Origin: Liolophura sinensis
Taxonomy: Eukaryota > Mollusca > Polyplacophora > Chitonida > Chitonidae
Assembly (NCBI RefSeq): GCF_032854445.1
Contig: NW_027018002.1
Coordinates: 1 to 64,000, forward strand
Reading direction: 5' to 3'
Length of the DNA stretch: 64,000 bases
This document shows positions 49,880-61,939 of the stretch, piece by piece. A program made the translations under genes and the position numbers. Position 1 is the stretch's first letter. Every line of letters begins with the position of its first letter. The notes beneath the pieces were generated by a model that saw nothing but the letters and a program-made list of their open reading frames with translations, was not told where the DNA came from and searched no databases.

Positions 49880-52800
49880 TCGAATGGTAGCAAACCGCGT
49901 TGCTCTCTGACCAATACTTTTGGCTGTAGTGACAATTGAATGATCATTGATGTCATAATCACGTGCCCAGCAACGTCCTCTTACTCCATGGAAACCAGGG
50001 AAATTTGCAATTTTTCAACAGCTGCCGATGCCTGGCTCAATTCCGCATCTTTTGGCACCTTACTGAAGTGGGTCAGTGTTCAGTTGTACTTTTTACAGCA
50101 GACTGTATCAAGTACCTTGTGTTTTTCACCTACAAATGGTGTGGTTTTTCTACACGTAGATAAAGACATTGAGATTGTCTTGCACTTAGAAGTAAGGCAA
50201 TTGCTGGGTGAGTTAAATGGGCTTGGCAAAAAGATTTGAGGTCATCTGGGCTACCGAAGGGCACAAAACTTATAGTCAAAAGTTGAATATAGTAATGACC
50301 AGTCGCGATTGTACAGAGTACAGTGTAGCCGATTTCAATTAACAAAAAGACCAGGTAAAATGCAAAAGTGGAAAAACTGTTCCAGTGCTGCTGGTAAGAG
50401 GCTAATCCGACGTATTTTGTGACGAGAAATCGAATGGAGCAAACCGCGTTGCTCTCCGACCAATACTTTTGGCTGTAGTGACAATTGAATGATCATTGAT
50501 GTCATAATCACGTGCCCAGCAACGGCTCTTACTCCATGGAAACCAGGGAAATTTGCAATTTTTCAACAGCTGCCGATGCCTGGCCCAATTCCGCATCTTT
50601 TGGCACCTTATAAATGTGGGTCAGTGTTAAGTTGTACTTTTTACAGCAGACTGTATCAAGTACCTTGTGTTTTTTATGTACAAATGGTGTGGTTTTTCTA
50701 CACGTAGATAAAGACATTGAGATTGTCTTGGACTTAGAAGTAAGGCAATTGCTGGGTGAGTTAAATGGGCTTAGCCCAAAGATTTGACGTCTTCTGGGCT
50801 ACCGAAGGGCACATAACATATAGTCAAAAGTTGAATATAGTAATGACCAGTCGCGATGGTACATAGTACAGTGTAGCCGATTTCAATTAACAAAAAGACC
50901 AGGCAAAAATGCAAAATTGGAAAAATTGTTCCAGTGCTGCTGGTAAGAGGCTAATCCGACGTATTTTGTGACGACAAATCGATGGTACAAACCGCGTTGC
51001 TCTCCGAGTAATACTTTTGGCTGTAGTGACAATTGAATGATCATTGATGTCATAATCACGTGCCCAGCAACGGCTCTTACTCCATGGAAACCAGGGATAT
51101 TTGCATTTTTTAACAGCTGCCGATGCCTGGCCCAATTCCGCATCTTTTGGCACCTTATTCATGTGGGTCTGTTGTCAGTTGTACTTTTTACAGCAGACTG
51201 TATCAAGTACCTTGTGATTTTTATGTACAAATGGTGTGGTTTTTCTACACGTAGATAAAGACATTGAGATTGTCTTGGACTTAGAAGTAAGACAATTGCT
51301 GGGTGAGTTAAATGGGCTTAGCCCAAAGATTTGACGTCTTCTGGGCTACCGAAGGGCACATAACTTATAGTCAAAAGTTGAATATAGTAATGACAGTCGC
51401 GATTGTACAGAGTACAGTGTTGCCGATTTCAATTAACAAAAAGACCAGGTAAAAATGCAAAAGTGGAAAAACTGTTCCAGTGCTGCTGGTAAGAGGCTAA
51501 TCCGACGTATTTTGTGACGAAAAATCGAATGGTGCAAACCGCGTTGCTCTCCGACCAATACTTTTGGCTGTAGTGACAATTGAATGATCATTGATGTCAT
51601 AATCACGTGCCCAGCAACGGCTCTTACTCCATGGAAACCAGGGATATTTGCAATTTTTTAACAGCTGCCGATGCCTGGCCCAATTCGCATCTTTTGGCAC
51701 CTTAGTCATGTGGGTCTGTTGTCAGTTGTACTTTTTACAGCAGACTGTATCAAGTACCTTGTGATTTTTATGTACAAAAGGTGTGGTTTTTCTACACGTA
51801 GATAAAGACATTGAGATTGTCTTGGACTTAGAAGTAAGACAATTGCTGGGTGAGTTAAATGGGCTTAGCCCAAAGATTTGAGGTCTTCTGGGCTACCGAA
51901 GGGCACATAACTTATAGTCAAAAGTTGAATATAGTAATGACCAGTCGCGATTGTACAGAGTACAGTGTGAAGATTTCAATTAACAAAAAGACCAGGTAAA
52001 AATGCAAAAGTGGAAAAACTGTTCCAGTGCTGCTGGTAAGAGGCTAATCCGACGTATTTTGTGACGAGAAATCGAATGGTGCAAACCGCGTGGCTCTCCG
52101 ACCAATACTTTTGGCTGTACCGACAATTGAATGATCATTGATGTCATAATCACGTGCCCAGTAACGGCTCTTACTCCATGGAAACCAGGGATATTTGCAA
52201 TTTTTTAACAGCTGCCGATGCTGGCCCAATTCCGCATCTTTTGGCACCTTATAAATGGGGTCAGTGTTAAGTTTGTACTTTTTACAGCAGACTGTATCAA
52301 GTACCTTGTGATTTTTATGTACAAATGGTGTGGTTTTTCTACACGTAGATAAAGACATTGAGATTGTCTTGGACTTAGAAGTAAGACAATTGCTGGGTGA
52401 GTTAAATGGGCTTCGCTCAAAGATTTGACGTCTTCTGGGCTACCGAAGGGCACATAACTTATAGTCAAAAGTTGAATATAGTAATGACCAGTCGCGATTG
52501 TACAGAGTAGACTGTAGCCGATTTCAATTAACAAAAAGACCAGGTAAAAATGCAAAAGTGGAAAAACTGTTCCAGTGCTGCTGGTAAGAGGCTAATCCGA
52601 CGTATTTTGTGACGAGAAATCGAATGGTGCAAACCGCGTTGCTCTCCGACCAATACTTTTGGCTGTAGTGACAATTGAATGATCATTGATGTCATAATCA
52701 CGTGCCCAACAACGGCTCTTACTCCATGGAAACCAGGGAAATTTGCAATTTTTCTACAGCTGCCGATGCCTGGCTCAATTCCGCATCTTTTGGCACTATT

Positions 52801-55800
52801 CATGTGGGTCTGTTGTCAGTTGTACTTTTTACAGCAGACTGTATCAAGTACCTTGTGATTTTTTATGTACAAATGGTGTGGTTTTTCTACACGTAGATAA
52901 AGACATTGAGATTGTCTTGACTTAGAAGTAAGACAATTGCTGGGTGAGTTAAATGGGCTTCGCTCAAAGATTTGACGTCTTCTGGGCTACCGAAGGGCAC
53001 ATAACTTATAGTCAAAAGTTGAATATAGTAATGACCAGTCGCGATTGTACAGAGTACAGTGTAGCCGATTTCAATAACAAAAGACCAGGTAAAAATGCAA
53101 AAGTGGAAAAACTGTTCCAGATGCTGCTGGTAAGAAGCTAATCCGACGTATTTTGTGACGAGAAATCGAATGGTGCAAACCGCGTTGCTCTCCGACCAAT
53201 ACTTTTGGCTGTAGTGACAATTGAATGATCATTGATGTCATAATCACGTGCCCAGCAACGGCTCTTACTCCATGGAAACCAGGGAAATTTGCAATTTTTC
53301 ACAGCTGCCGATGCCTGCTCAATTCCACATCTTTTGGTACCTTACTGAAGTGGGTCAGTGTTCAGTTGTACTTTTTACAGCAGGACTGTATCAAGTACTT
53401 TGTGTTTTTTATGTACAAATGGTGTTGTTTTTTCTACACGTAGATAAAGACATTGAGATTGTCTTGGACTTAGAAGTAGGCAATTGCTGGGTGAGTTAAA
53501 TGGACTTCGCTCAAAGATTTGACGTCTTCTGGGCTACGAAGGGCACATAACTTATAGTCAAAAGTTGAATATAGTAATGACCAGTCGCGATTGTACAGAG
53601 TAGAGTGTAGCCGATTTCAATTAACAAAAAGACCAGGTAAATATGCAAAAGTGGAAAAACTGTTCCAGTGCTGCTGGTAAGAGGCTAATCCGACGTATTT
53701 TGTGACGAAAAAATCGAATGGTGCAAACCGCGTGGGCTCTCCGACCAATACTTTTGGGCTGTAGTGACAATTGAATGATCATTGATGTCATAATCACGTG
53801 CCCAGCAACGGCTCTTACTCCATGGAAACCAGGGAAATTTGCAATTTTTCAACAGCTGCCGATGCCTGGCCCAATTCCGCATCTTTTGGCACCTTATAAA
53901 TGTGGGTCAGTGTTAAGTTGTACTTTTTACAGCAGACTGTATCAAGTACCTTGTGTTTTTTTATGTACAAATGGTGTGTTTTTCTACACGTAGATAAAGA
54001 CATTGAGATTGTCTTGGACTTAGAAGTAAGGCAATTGCTGGGTGAGTTAAATGGGCTTAGCCCAAAGATTTGACGTCTTCTGGGCTACGAAGGGCAACAT
54101 AACATATAGTCAAAAGTTGAATATAGTAATGACCAGTCGCGATGGTACATAGTACAGTGTAGCCGATTTCAATTAACAAAAAGGACCAGGCAAAATGCAA
54201 AATTGGAAAAATTGTTCCAGTGCTGCTGGTAAGAGGCTAATCCGACGTATTTTGTGACGACAAATCGAATGGTACAAACCGCGTTGCTTTCCGACCAATA
54301 CTTTTGGCTGTAGCGACAATTGAATGATCATTGATGTCATAATTACGTGCCCAGCAACGGCTCTTACTCCATGGAAACCAGGGATATTTGCAATTTTTTA
54401 ACAGCTGCCGATGCCTGGCCCAATTCCGCATCTTTTGGCACCTTATAAATGTGGGTCAGTGTTAAGTTGTACTTTTTACAGCAGACTGTATCAAGTACCT
54501 TGTGTTTTTTATGTACAAATGGTGTGGTTTTTCTACACGTAGATAAAGACATTGAGATTGTCCTTGCACTTAGAAGTAAGACAATTGCTGGGTGAGTTAA
54601 ATGGGCTTCGCTCAAAGATTTGACGTCTTCTGGGCTACCGAAGGGCACATAACTTATAGTCAAAAGTTGAATATAGTAATGACCAGTCGCGATTGTACAG
54701 AGTACAGTATAGCCGATTTCAATTAACAAAAAGATCAGGTAAAATGCAAAAGTGGAAAAACTGTTCCAGTGCTGCTGGTAAGAGGCTAATCCGACGTATT
54801 TTGTGACGAGAAATCGAATGGTGCAAACCGCGTTGCTCTCCGACCAATACTTTTGGCTGTAGTGACAATTGAATGATCATTGATGTCATAATCACGTGCC
54901 CAGCAACGGCTCTTACTCCATGGAAACCAGGGAAATTTGCAATTTTTCAACAGCTGCCAATGCCTGGCTCAATTCCACATCTTTTGGTATTTTACTGAAG
55001 TGGGTCAGTGTTCAGTTGTACTTTTTACAGCAGACTGTATCAAGTACCTTGTGTTTTTTATGTACAAATGGTGTGGTTTTTCTACACGTAGATAAAGACA
55101 TTGAGATTGTCTTGGACTTAGAAGTAACACAATTGCTGGGTGAGTTAAAAGGGCTTAGCCCAAAGATTTGACGTCTTCTGGGCTACCGAAGGGCACATAA
55201 CATATAGTCAAAAGTTGAATATAGTAATGACCAGTCGCGATGGTACAGAGTACAGTGTAGCCGATTTCAATTAAACAAAAAGACCAGGCAAAAATGCAAA
55301 ATTGGAAAAATTGTACCAGTGCTGCTGGTAAGAGGCTAATCCGACGTATTTTGTGACGACAAATCGAATGGTACAAACCGCGTTGCTCTCCGACCAATAC
55401 TTTTGGCTGTAGTGACAATTGAATGATCATTTATGTCATAATCACGTGCCCAGCAACGGCTCTTACTAGATGGAAACCAGGGATATTTGCAATTTTTCAA
55501 CAGCTGCCGATGCCTGGCCCAATTCCGCATCTTTTGGCACCTTATTCATGTGGGTCTGTTGTCAGTTGTACTTTTTACAGCAGACTGTATCAAGTACCTT
55601 GTGATTTTTATGTACAAAAGGTGTGGTTTTTCTACACGTAGATAAAGACATTGAGATTGTCTTGGACTTAGAAGTAAGACAATTGCTGGGTGAGTTAAAT
55701 GGGCTTAGCCCAAAGATTTGACGTCTTCTGGGCTACCGAAGGGCACATAACTTATAGTCAAAAGTTGAATATAGTAATGACCAGTCGCGATTGTACAGAG

Positions 55801-55960
55801 TACAGTGTAGCCGATTTCAATTAACAAAAAGACCAGGCAAAATGCAAAAGTGGAAAAAGTGTTCCAGTGCTGCTGGTAAGAGGCTAATCCGACGTATTTT
55901 GTGACGACAAATCGAATGGTGCAAACCGTGTTGCTCTCCGACCAATACTTTTGCCCAGCA
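49880..55960. other. Indel-dense zone in domain VI
   Basis: Thirty or more one-base indels across about eleven monomers, such as GGTAGCAAACC, ACGTCCTC, TGACAGTCGCG, CCAGATGCTG, GCAGGACTG, GCTACGAAGG and AAAAGGACCAGG. Sequence after 56 kb is clean. Related copies at 60990-61885 lack these changes. It ends close to the 43-bp deletion. Confidence 0.7.
52800..53690. repeat. Fifteen-monomer displaced duplication, indel-rich copy
   Basis: The segment shares TTCGCTCAAAG, GGACTTCGCTC, CACATCTTTTGGTACC, GTACTTTGTG, GAGTAGAGTG and GGTAAATATGC with about 60990-61885. The offset of about 8193 bp equals fifteen monomers minus the 43-bp deletion at 55952. This copy has many extra one-base indels. Confidence 0.78.
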
Positions 55961-55965
55961 ACGGC
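55940..55965. repeat. 43-bp deletion at a monomer junction
   Basis: Sequence runs from ACTTTTG straight to CCCAGCAACGG, skipping the 43 bp that normally hold CAATTG, TGATCA, TGATGTCA and CACGTG. A TG on both sides of the join gives two-base microhomology. It accounts for the only large phase shift seen in the window (unit spacing of 1055 rather than 1098 bp). Confidence 0.85.
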
Positions 55966-58099
55966 TCTTACTCCATGGAAACCAGGGAAATTTGCAATTT
56001 TTCAACAGCTGCCGATGCCTGGCTCAATTCCGCATCTTTTGGCACCTTACTGAAGTGGGTCAGTGTTCAGTTGTACTTTTTACAGCAGACTGTATCAAGT
56101 ACCTTGTGTTTTTTATGTACAAATGGTGTGGTTTTTCTACACGTAGATAAAGACATTGATATTGTCTTCGACTTAGAAGTAACACAATTGCTGTGTGAGT
56201 TAAATGGGCTTAGCCCAAAGATTTGACGTATCCTGGGCTACCGAAGGGCACATAACATATAGTCAAAAGTTGAATATAGTAATGACCAGTCGCGATGGTA
56301 CATAGTACAGTGTAGCCGATTTCAATTAACAAAAAGACCAGGCAAAAATGCAAAATTGGAAAAATTGTTCCAGTGCTGCTGGTAAGAGGCTAATCCGACG
56401 TATTTTGTGACGACAAATCGAATGGTACAAACCGCGTTGCTCTCCGACTAATACTTTTGCCTGTAGTGACAATTGAATGATCATTGATGTCATAATCACG
56501 TGCCCAGCAACGGCTCTTACTCCATGGAAACCAGGGATATTTGCAATTTTTTAACTGCTGCCGATGCCTGGCCCAATTCCGCATCTTTTGGCACCTTATT
56601 CATGTGGGTCTGTTGTCAGTTGTACTTTTTACAGCAGACTGTATCAAGTACCTTGTGATTTTTATGTACAAAAGGTGTGGTTTTTCTACACGTAAATAAA
56701 GACATTGAGATTGTCTTGCACTTAGAAGTAACACAATTGCTGGGTGAGTTAAATGGGCTTAGCCCAAAGATTTGTCGTCTTCTGGGCTACCGAAGGGCAC
56801 ATAACTTATAGTCAAAAGTTGAATATAGTAATGACCAGTCGCGATTGTACAGAGTACAGTGTAGCCGATTTTATTTAACAAAAAGACCAGGTAAAAATGC
56901 AAAAGTGGAAAAACTGTTCCAGTGCTACTGGTAAGAGGCTAATCCGACGTATTTTGTGACGAGAAATCGAATGGTGCAAACCGCGTTGCTCTCCGACCAA
57001 TACTTTTGGCTGTAGCGACAATTGAATGATCATTGATGTCATAATCACGTGCCCAGCAACGGCTCTTACTCCATGGAAACCAGGGATATTTGCAATTTTT
57101 TAACAGCTGCCGATGCCTGGCCCAATTCCGCATCTTTTGGCACCTTATTCATGTGGGTCTGTTGTCAGTTGTACTTTTTACAGCAGACTGTATCAAGTAC
57201 CTTGTGATTTTTATGTACAAAAGGTGTGGTTTTTCTACACGTAGATAAAGACATTGAGATTGTCTTGGACTTAGAAGTAAGACAATTGCTGGGTGAGTTA
57301 AATGGGCTTAGCCCAAAGATTTGACGTCTTCTGGGCTACCGAAGGGCACATAACTTATAGTCAAAAGTTGAATATAGTAATGACCAGTCGCAATTGTACA
57401 GAGTACAGTGTTGCCGATTTCAATTAACAAAAAGACCAGGCAAAAATGCAAAAGTGGAAAAACTGTTCCAGTGCTACTGGTAAGAGGCTAATCCGACGTA
57501 TTTTGTGACGAGAAATCGAATGGTGCAAACCGCGTGGCTCTCCGACCAATACTTTTGGCTGTAGCGACAATTGAATGATCATTGATGTCATAATCACGTG
57601 CCCAGTAACGGCTCTTACTCCATGGAAACCAGGGATATTTGCAATTTTTTAACAGCTGCCGATGCCTGGCCCAATTCCGCATCTTTTGGCACCTTAGTCA
57701 TGTGGGTCTGTTGTCAGTTGTACCTTTTACAGCAGACTGTATCAAGTACCTTGTGTTTTTTATGTACAAATGGTGTGGTTTTTCTACACGTAGATAAAGA
57801 CATTGAGATTGTCTTGGACTTAGAAGTAAGACAATTGCTGGGTGAGTTAAATGGGCTTCGCTCAAAGATTTGACGTCTTCTGGGCTACCGAAGGGCACAT
57901 AACTTATAGTCAAAAGTTGAATATAGTAATGACCAGTCGCGATTGTACAGAGTACAGTGTAGCCGATTTCAATTAACAAAAAGACCAGGTAAAAATGCAA
58001 AAGTGGAAAAACTGTTCCAGTGCTGCTGGTAAGAGGCTAATCCGACGTATTTTGTGACGAGAAATCCAATGGTGCAAACCGCGTTGCTCTCCGACCAAT

Positions 58100-60380
58100 A
58101 CTTTTGGCTGTAGTGACAATTGAATGATCATTGATGTCATAATCACGTGCCCAGCAACGGCTCTTACTCCATGGAAACCAGGGAAATTTGCAATTTTTCA
58201 ACAGCTGCCGATGCCTGGCTCAATTCCACATCTTTTGGTACCATACTGAAGTGGGTCAGTGTTCAGTTGTACTTTTTACAGCAGACTGTATCAAGTACCT
58301 TGTGTTTTTTATGTACAAATGGTGTGGTTTTTCTACACGTAGATAAAGACATTGAGATTGTCTTGGACTTAGAAGTAAGGCAATTGCTGGGTGAGTTAAA
58401 TGGGCTTAGCCCAAAGATTTGTCGTCTTCTGGGCTACCGAAGGGCACATAACTTATAGTCAAAAGTTGAATATAGTAATGACCAGTCGCGATTGTACAGA
58501 GTACAGTGTAGCCGATTTCAATTAACAAAAAGACCAGGTAAAAATGCAAAAGTGGAAAAACTGTTCCAGTGCTGCTGGTAAGAGGCTAATCCGACGTATT
58601 TTTTGACGACAAATCGAATGGTGCAAACCGTGTTGCTCTCCGACCAATACTTTTGGCTGTAGTGACAATTGAATGATCATTGATGTCATAATCACGTGCC
58701 CAGCAACGGCTCTTACTCCATGGAAACCAGGGATATTTGCAATTTTTTAACAGCTGCCGATGCCTGGCTCAATTCCGCATCTTTTGGCACCTTATTCATG
58801 TGGGTCTGTTGTCAGTTGTACCTTTTACAGCAGACTGTATCAAGTACCTTGTGATTTTTATGTACAAAAGGTGTGGTTTTTCTACACGTAAATAAAGACA
58901 TTGAGATTGTCTTGCACTTAGAAGTAAGACAATTGCTGGGTGAGTTAAATGGGCTTAGCCCAAAGATTTGTCGTCTTCTGGGCTACCGAAGGGCACATAA
59001 CTTATAGTCAAAAGTTGAATATAGTAATGACCAGTCGCGATGGTACATAGTACAGTGTAGCCGATTTCAATTAACAAAAAGACCAGGCAAAAATACAAAA
59101 TTGAAAAAATTGTTCCAGTGCTGCTGGTAAGAGGCTAATCCGACGTATTTTTTGACGACAAATCGAATGGTACAAACCGCGTTGCTCTCCGACTAATACT
59201 TTTGGCTGTAGTGACAATTGAATGATCATTGATGTCATAATCACGTGCCCAGCAACGGCTCTTACTCCATGGAAACCAGGGAAATTTGCAATTTTTCAAC
59301 AGCTGCCGATGCCTGGCTCAATTCCACATCTTTTGGTACCATACTGAAGTGGGTCAGTGTTCAGTTGTACTTTTTACAGCAGACTGTATCAAGTACCTTG
59401 TGTTTTTTATGTACAAATGGTGTGGTTTTTCTACACGTAGATAAAGACATTGAGATTGTCTTGGACTTAGAAGTAAGGCAATTGCTGGGTGAGTTAAATG
59501 GGCTTAGCCCAAAGATTTGTCGTCTTCTGGGCTACCGAAGGGCACATAACTTATAGTCAAAAGTTGAATATAGTAATGACCAGTCGCGATTGTACAGAGT
59601 ACAGTGTAGCCGATTTCAATTAACAAAAAGACCAGGTAAAAATGCAAAAGTGGAAAAACTGTTCCAGTGCTGCTGGTAAGAGGCTAATCCGACGTATTTT
59701 TTGACGACAAATCGAATGGTGCAAACCGTGTTGCTCTCCGACCAATACTTTTGGCTGTAGTGACAATTGAATGATCATTGATGTCATAATCACGTGCCCA
59801 GCAACGGCTCTTACTCCATGGAAACCAGGGATATTTGCAATTTTTTAACAGCTGCCGATGCCTGGCTCAATTCCGCATCTTTTGGCACCTTATTCATGTG
59901 GGTCTGTTGTCAGTTGTACCTTTTACAGCAGACTGTATCAAGTACCTTGTGATTTTTATGTACAAAAGGTGTGGTTTTTCTACACGTAAATAAAGACATT
60001 GAGATTGTCTTGCACTTAGAAGTAAGACAATTGCTGGGTGAGTTAAATGGGCTTAGCCCAAAGATTTGTCGTCTTCTGGGCTACCGAAGGGCACATAACT
60101 TATAGTCAAAAGTTGAATATAGTAATGACCAGTCGCGATGGTACATAGTACAGTGTAGCCGATTTCAATTAACAAAAAGACCAGGCAAAAATACAAAATT
60201 GAAAAAATTGTTCCAGTGCTGCTGGTAAGAGGCTAATCCGACGTATTTTTTGACGACAAATCGAATGGTACAAACCGCGTTGCTCTCCGACTAATACTTT
60301 TGGCTGTAGTGACAATTGAATGATCATTGATGTCATAATCACGTGCCCAGCAACGGCTCTTACTCCATGGAAACCAGGGA
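58100..60380. repeat. Dimer duplication (B C), period 1098 bp
   Basis: Two copies follow directly, sharing GGTACCATACTG, CCGTGTTGC, GTTGTACCTTTTACAG and AAAATACAAAATTG (near 59091 and 60189). The offset is exactly 1098 bp, with no indel seen. Confidence 0.88.
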
Positions 60381-61255
60381 TATTTGCAATTTTTTAACAG
60401 CTGCCGATGCCTGGCTCAATTCCGCATCTTTTGGCACCTTATTCATGTGGGTCTGTTGTCAGTTGTACTTTTTACAGCAGACTGTATCAAGTACCTTGTG
60501 ATTTTTATGTACAAAAGGTGTGGTTTTTCTACACGTAAATAAAGACATTGAGATTGTCTTGCACTTAGAAGTAACACAATTGCTGGGTGAGTTAAATGGG
60601 CTTAGCCCAAAGATTTGTCGTCTTCTGGGCTACCGAAGGGCACATAACTTATAGTCAAAAGTTGAATATAGTAATGACCAGTCGCGATTGTACAGAGTAC
60701 AGTGTAGCCGATTTCAATTAACAAAAAGACCAGGTAAAAATGCAAAAGTGGAAAAACTGTTCCAGTTCTACTGGTAAGAGGCTAATCCGACGTATTTTGT
60801 GACGAGAAATCGAATGGTGCAAACCGCGTTGCTCTCCGACCAATACTTTTGGCTGTAGCGACAATTGAATGATCATTGATGTCATAATCACGTGCCCAGC
60901 AACGGCTCTTACTCCATGGAAACCAGGGATATTTGCAATTTTTTAACAGCTGCCGATGCCTGGCTCAATTCTGCATCTTTTGGCACCTTATTCATGTGGG
61001 TCTGTTGTCAGTTGTACTTTTTACAGCAGACTGTATCAAGTACCTTGTGATTTTTATGTACAAATGGTGTGGTTTTTCTACACGTAGATAAAGACATTGA
61101 GATTGTCTTGGACTTAGAAGTAAGACAATTGCTGGGTGAGTTAAATGGGCTTCGCTCAAAGATTTGACGTCTTCTGGGCTACCGAAGGGCACATAACTTA
61201 TAGTCAAAAGTTGAATATAGTAATGACCAGTCGCGATTGTACAGAGTACAGTGTA
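59195..61255. repeat. Pentamer duplication, first copy
   Basis: The segment matches 61940-64000 at exactly 2745 bp. CCGTGTTGC, AAAATACAAAATTG (60189 and 62934) and AGTTCTACTGG (near 60764 and 63509) are shared. I noticed only about four substitutions in the overlap: CATACTG against CTTACTG, ACCTTTTAC against ACTTTTTAC, and two in a CTGGCYCAATTCYGC stretch. Confidence 0.88.
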
Positions 61256-61885
61256 GCCGATTTCAATTAACAAAAAGACCAGGTAAAAATGCAAAAGTGG
61301 AAAAACTGTTCCAGTGCTGCTGGTAAGAGGCTAATCCGACGTATTTTGTGACGAGAAATCCAATGGTGCAAACCGCGTTGCTCTCCGACCAATACTTTTG
61401 GCTGTAGTGACAATTGAATGATCATTGATGTCATAATCACGTGCCCAGCAACGGCTCTTACTCCATGGAAACCAGGGAAATTTGCAATTTTTCAACAGCT
61501 GCCGATGCCTGGCTCAATTCCACATCTTTTGGTACCTTACTGAAGTGGGTCAGTGTTCAGTTGTACTTTTTACAGCAGACTGTATCAAGTACTTTGTGTT
61601 TTTTATGTACAAATGGTGTGGTTTTTCTACACGTAGATAAAGACATTGAGATTGTCTTGGACTTAGAAGTAAGGCAATTGCTGGGTGAGTTAAATGGACT
61701 TCGCTCAAAGATTTGACGTCTTCTGGGCTACCGAAGGGCACATAACTTATAGTCAAAAGTTGAATATAGTAATGACCAGTCGCGATTGTACAGAGTAGAG
61801 TGTAGCCGATTTCAATTAACAAAAAGACCAGGTAAATATGCAAAAGTGGAAAAACTGTTCCAGTGCTGCTGGTAAGAGGCTAATC
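60990..61885. repeat. Fifteen-monomer displaced duplication, clean copy
   Basis: Clean counterpart of 52800-53690, with GGACTTCGCTC near 61694 and GGTAAATATGC near 61831. Comparing the two shows that the differences are almost all indels in the earlier copy. Confidence 0.78.
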
Positions 61886-61939
61886 CGACGTATTTTGTGA
61901 CGAGAAATCGAATGGTGCAAACCGCGTTGCTCTCCGACC

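Larger units (their letters stand above)
45564..56492. repeat. Domain VI: mixed B, C and A' monomers (units 84-103)
   Basis: The first units are class B with TTCACCTAC and some with ATGCGCTTGG. The TTCGCTCAAAG variant of the GGGC element appears from about 52.4 kb, and the CACATCTTTTGGTA variant from about 53.3 kb. The region from about 49.9 to 55.96 kb is dense in one-base indels, and one 43-bp deletion lies at 55952-55954. No non-satellite sequence was seen. Confidence 0.8.
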
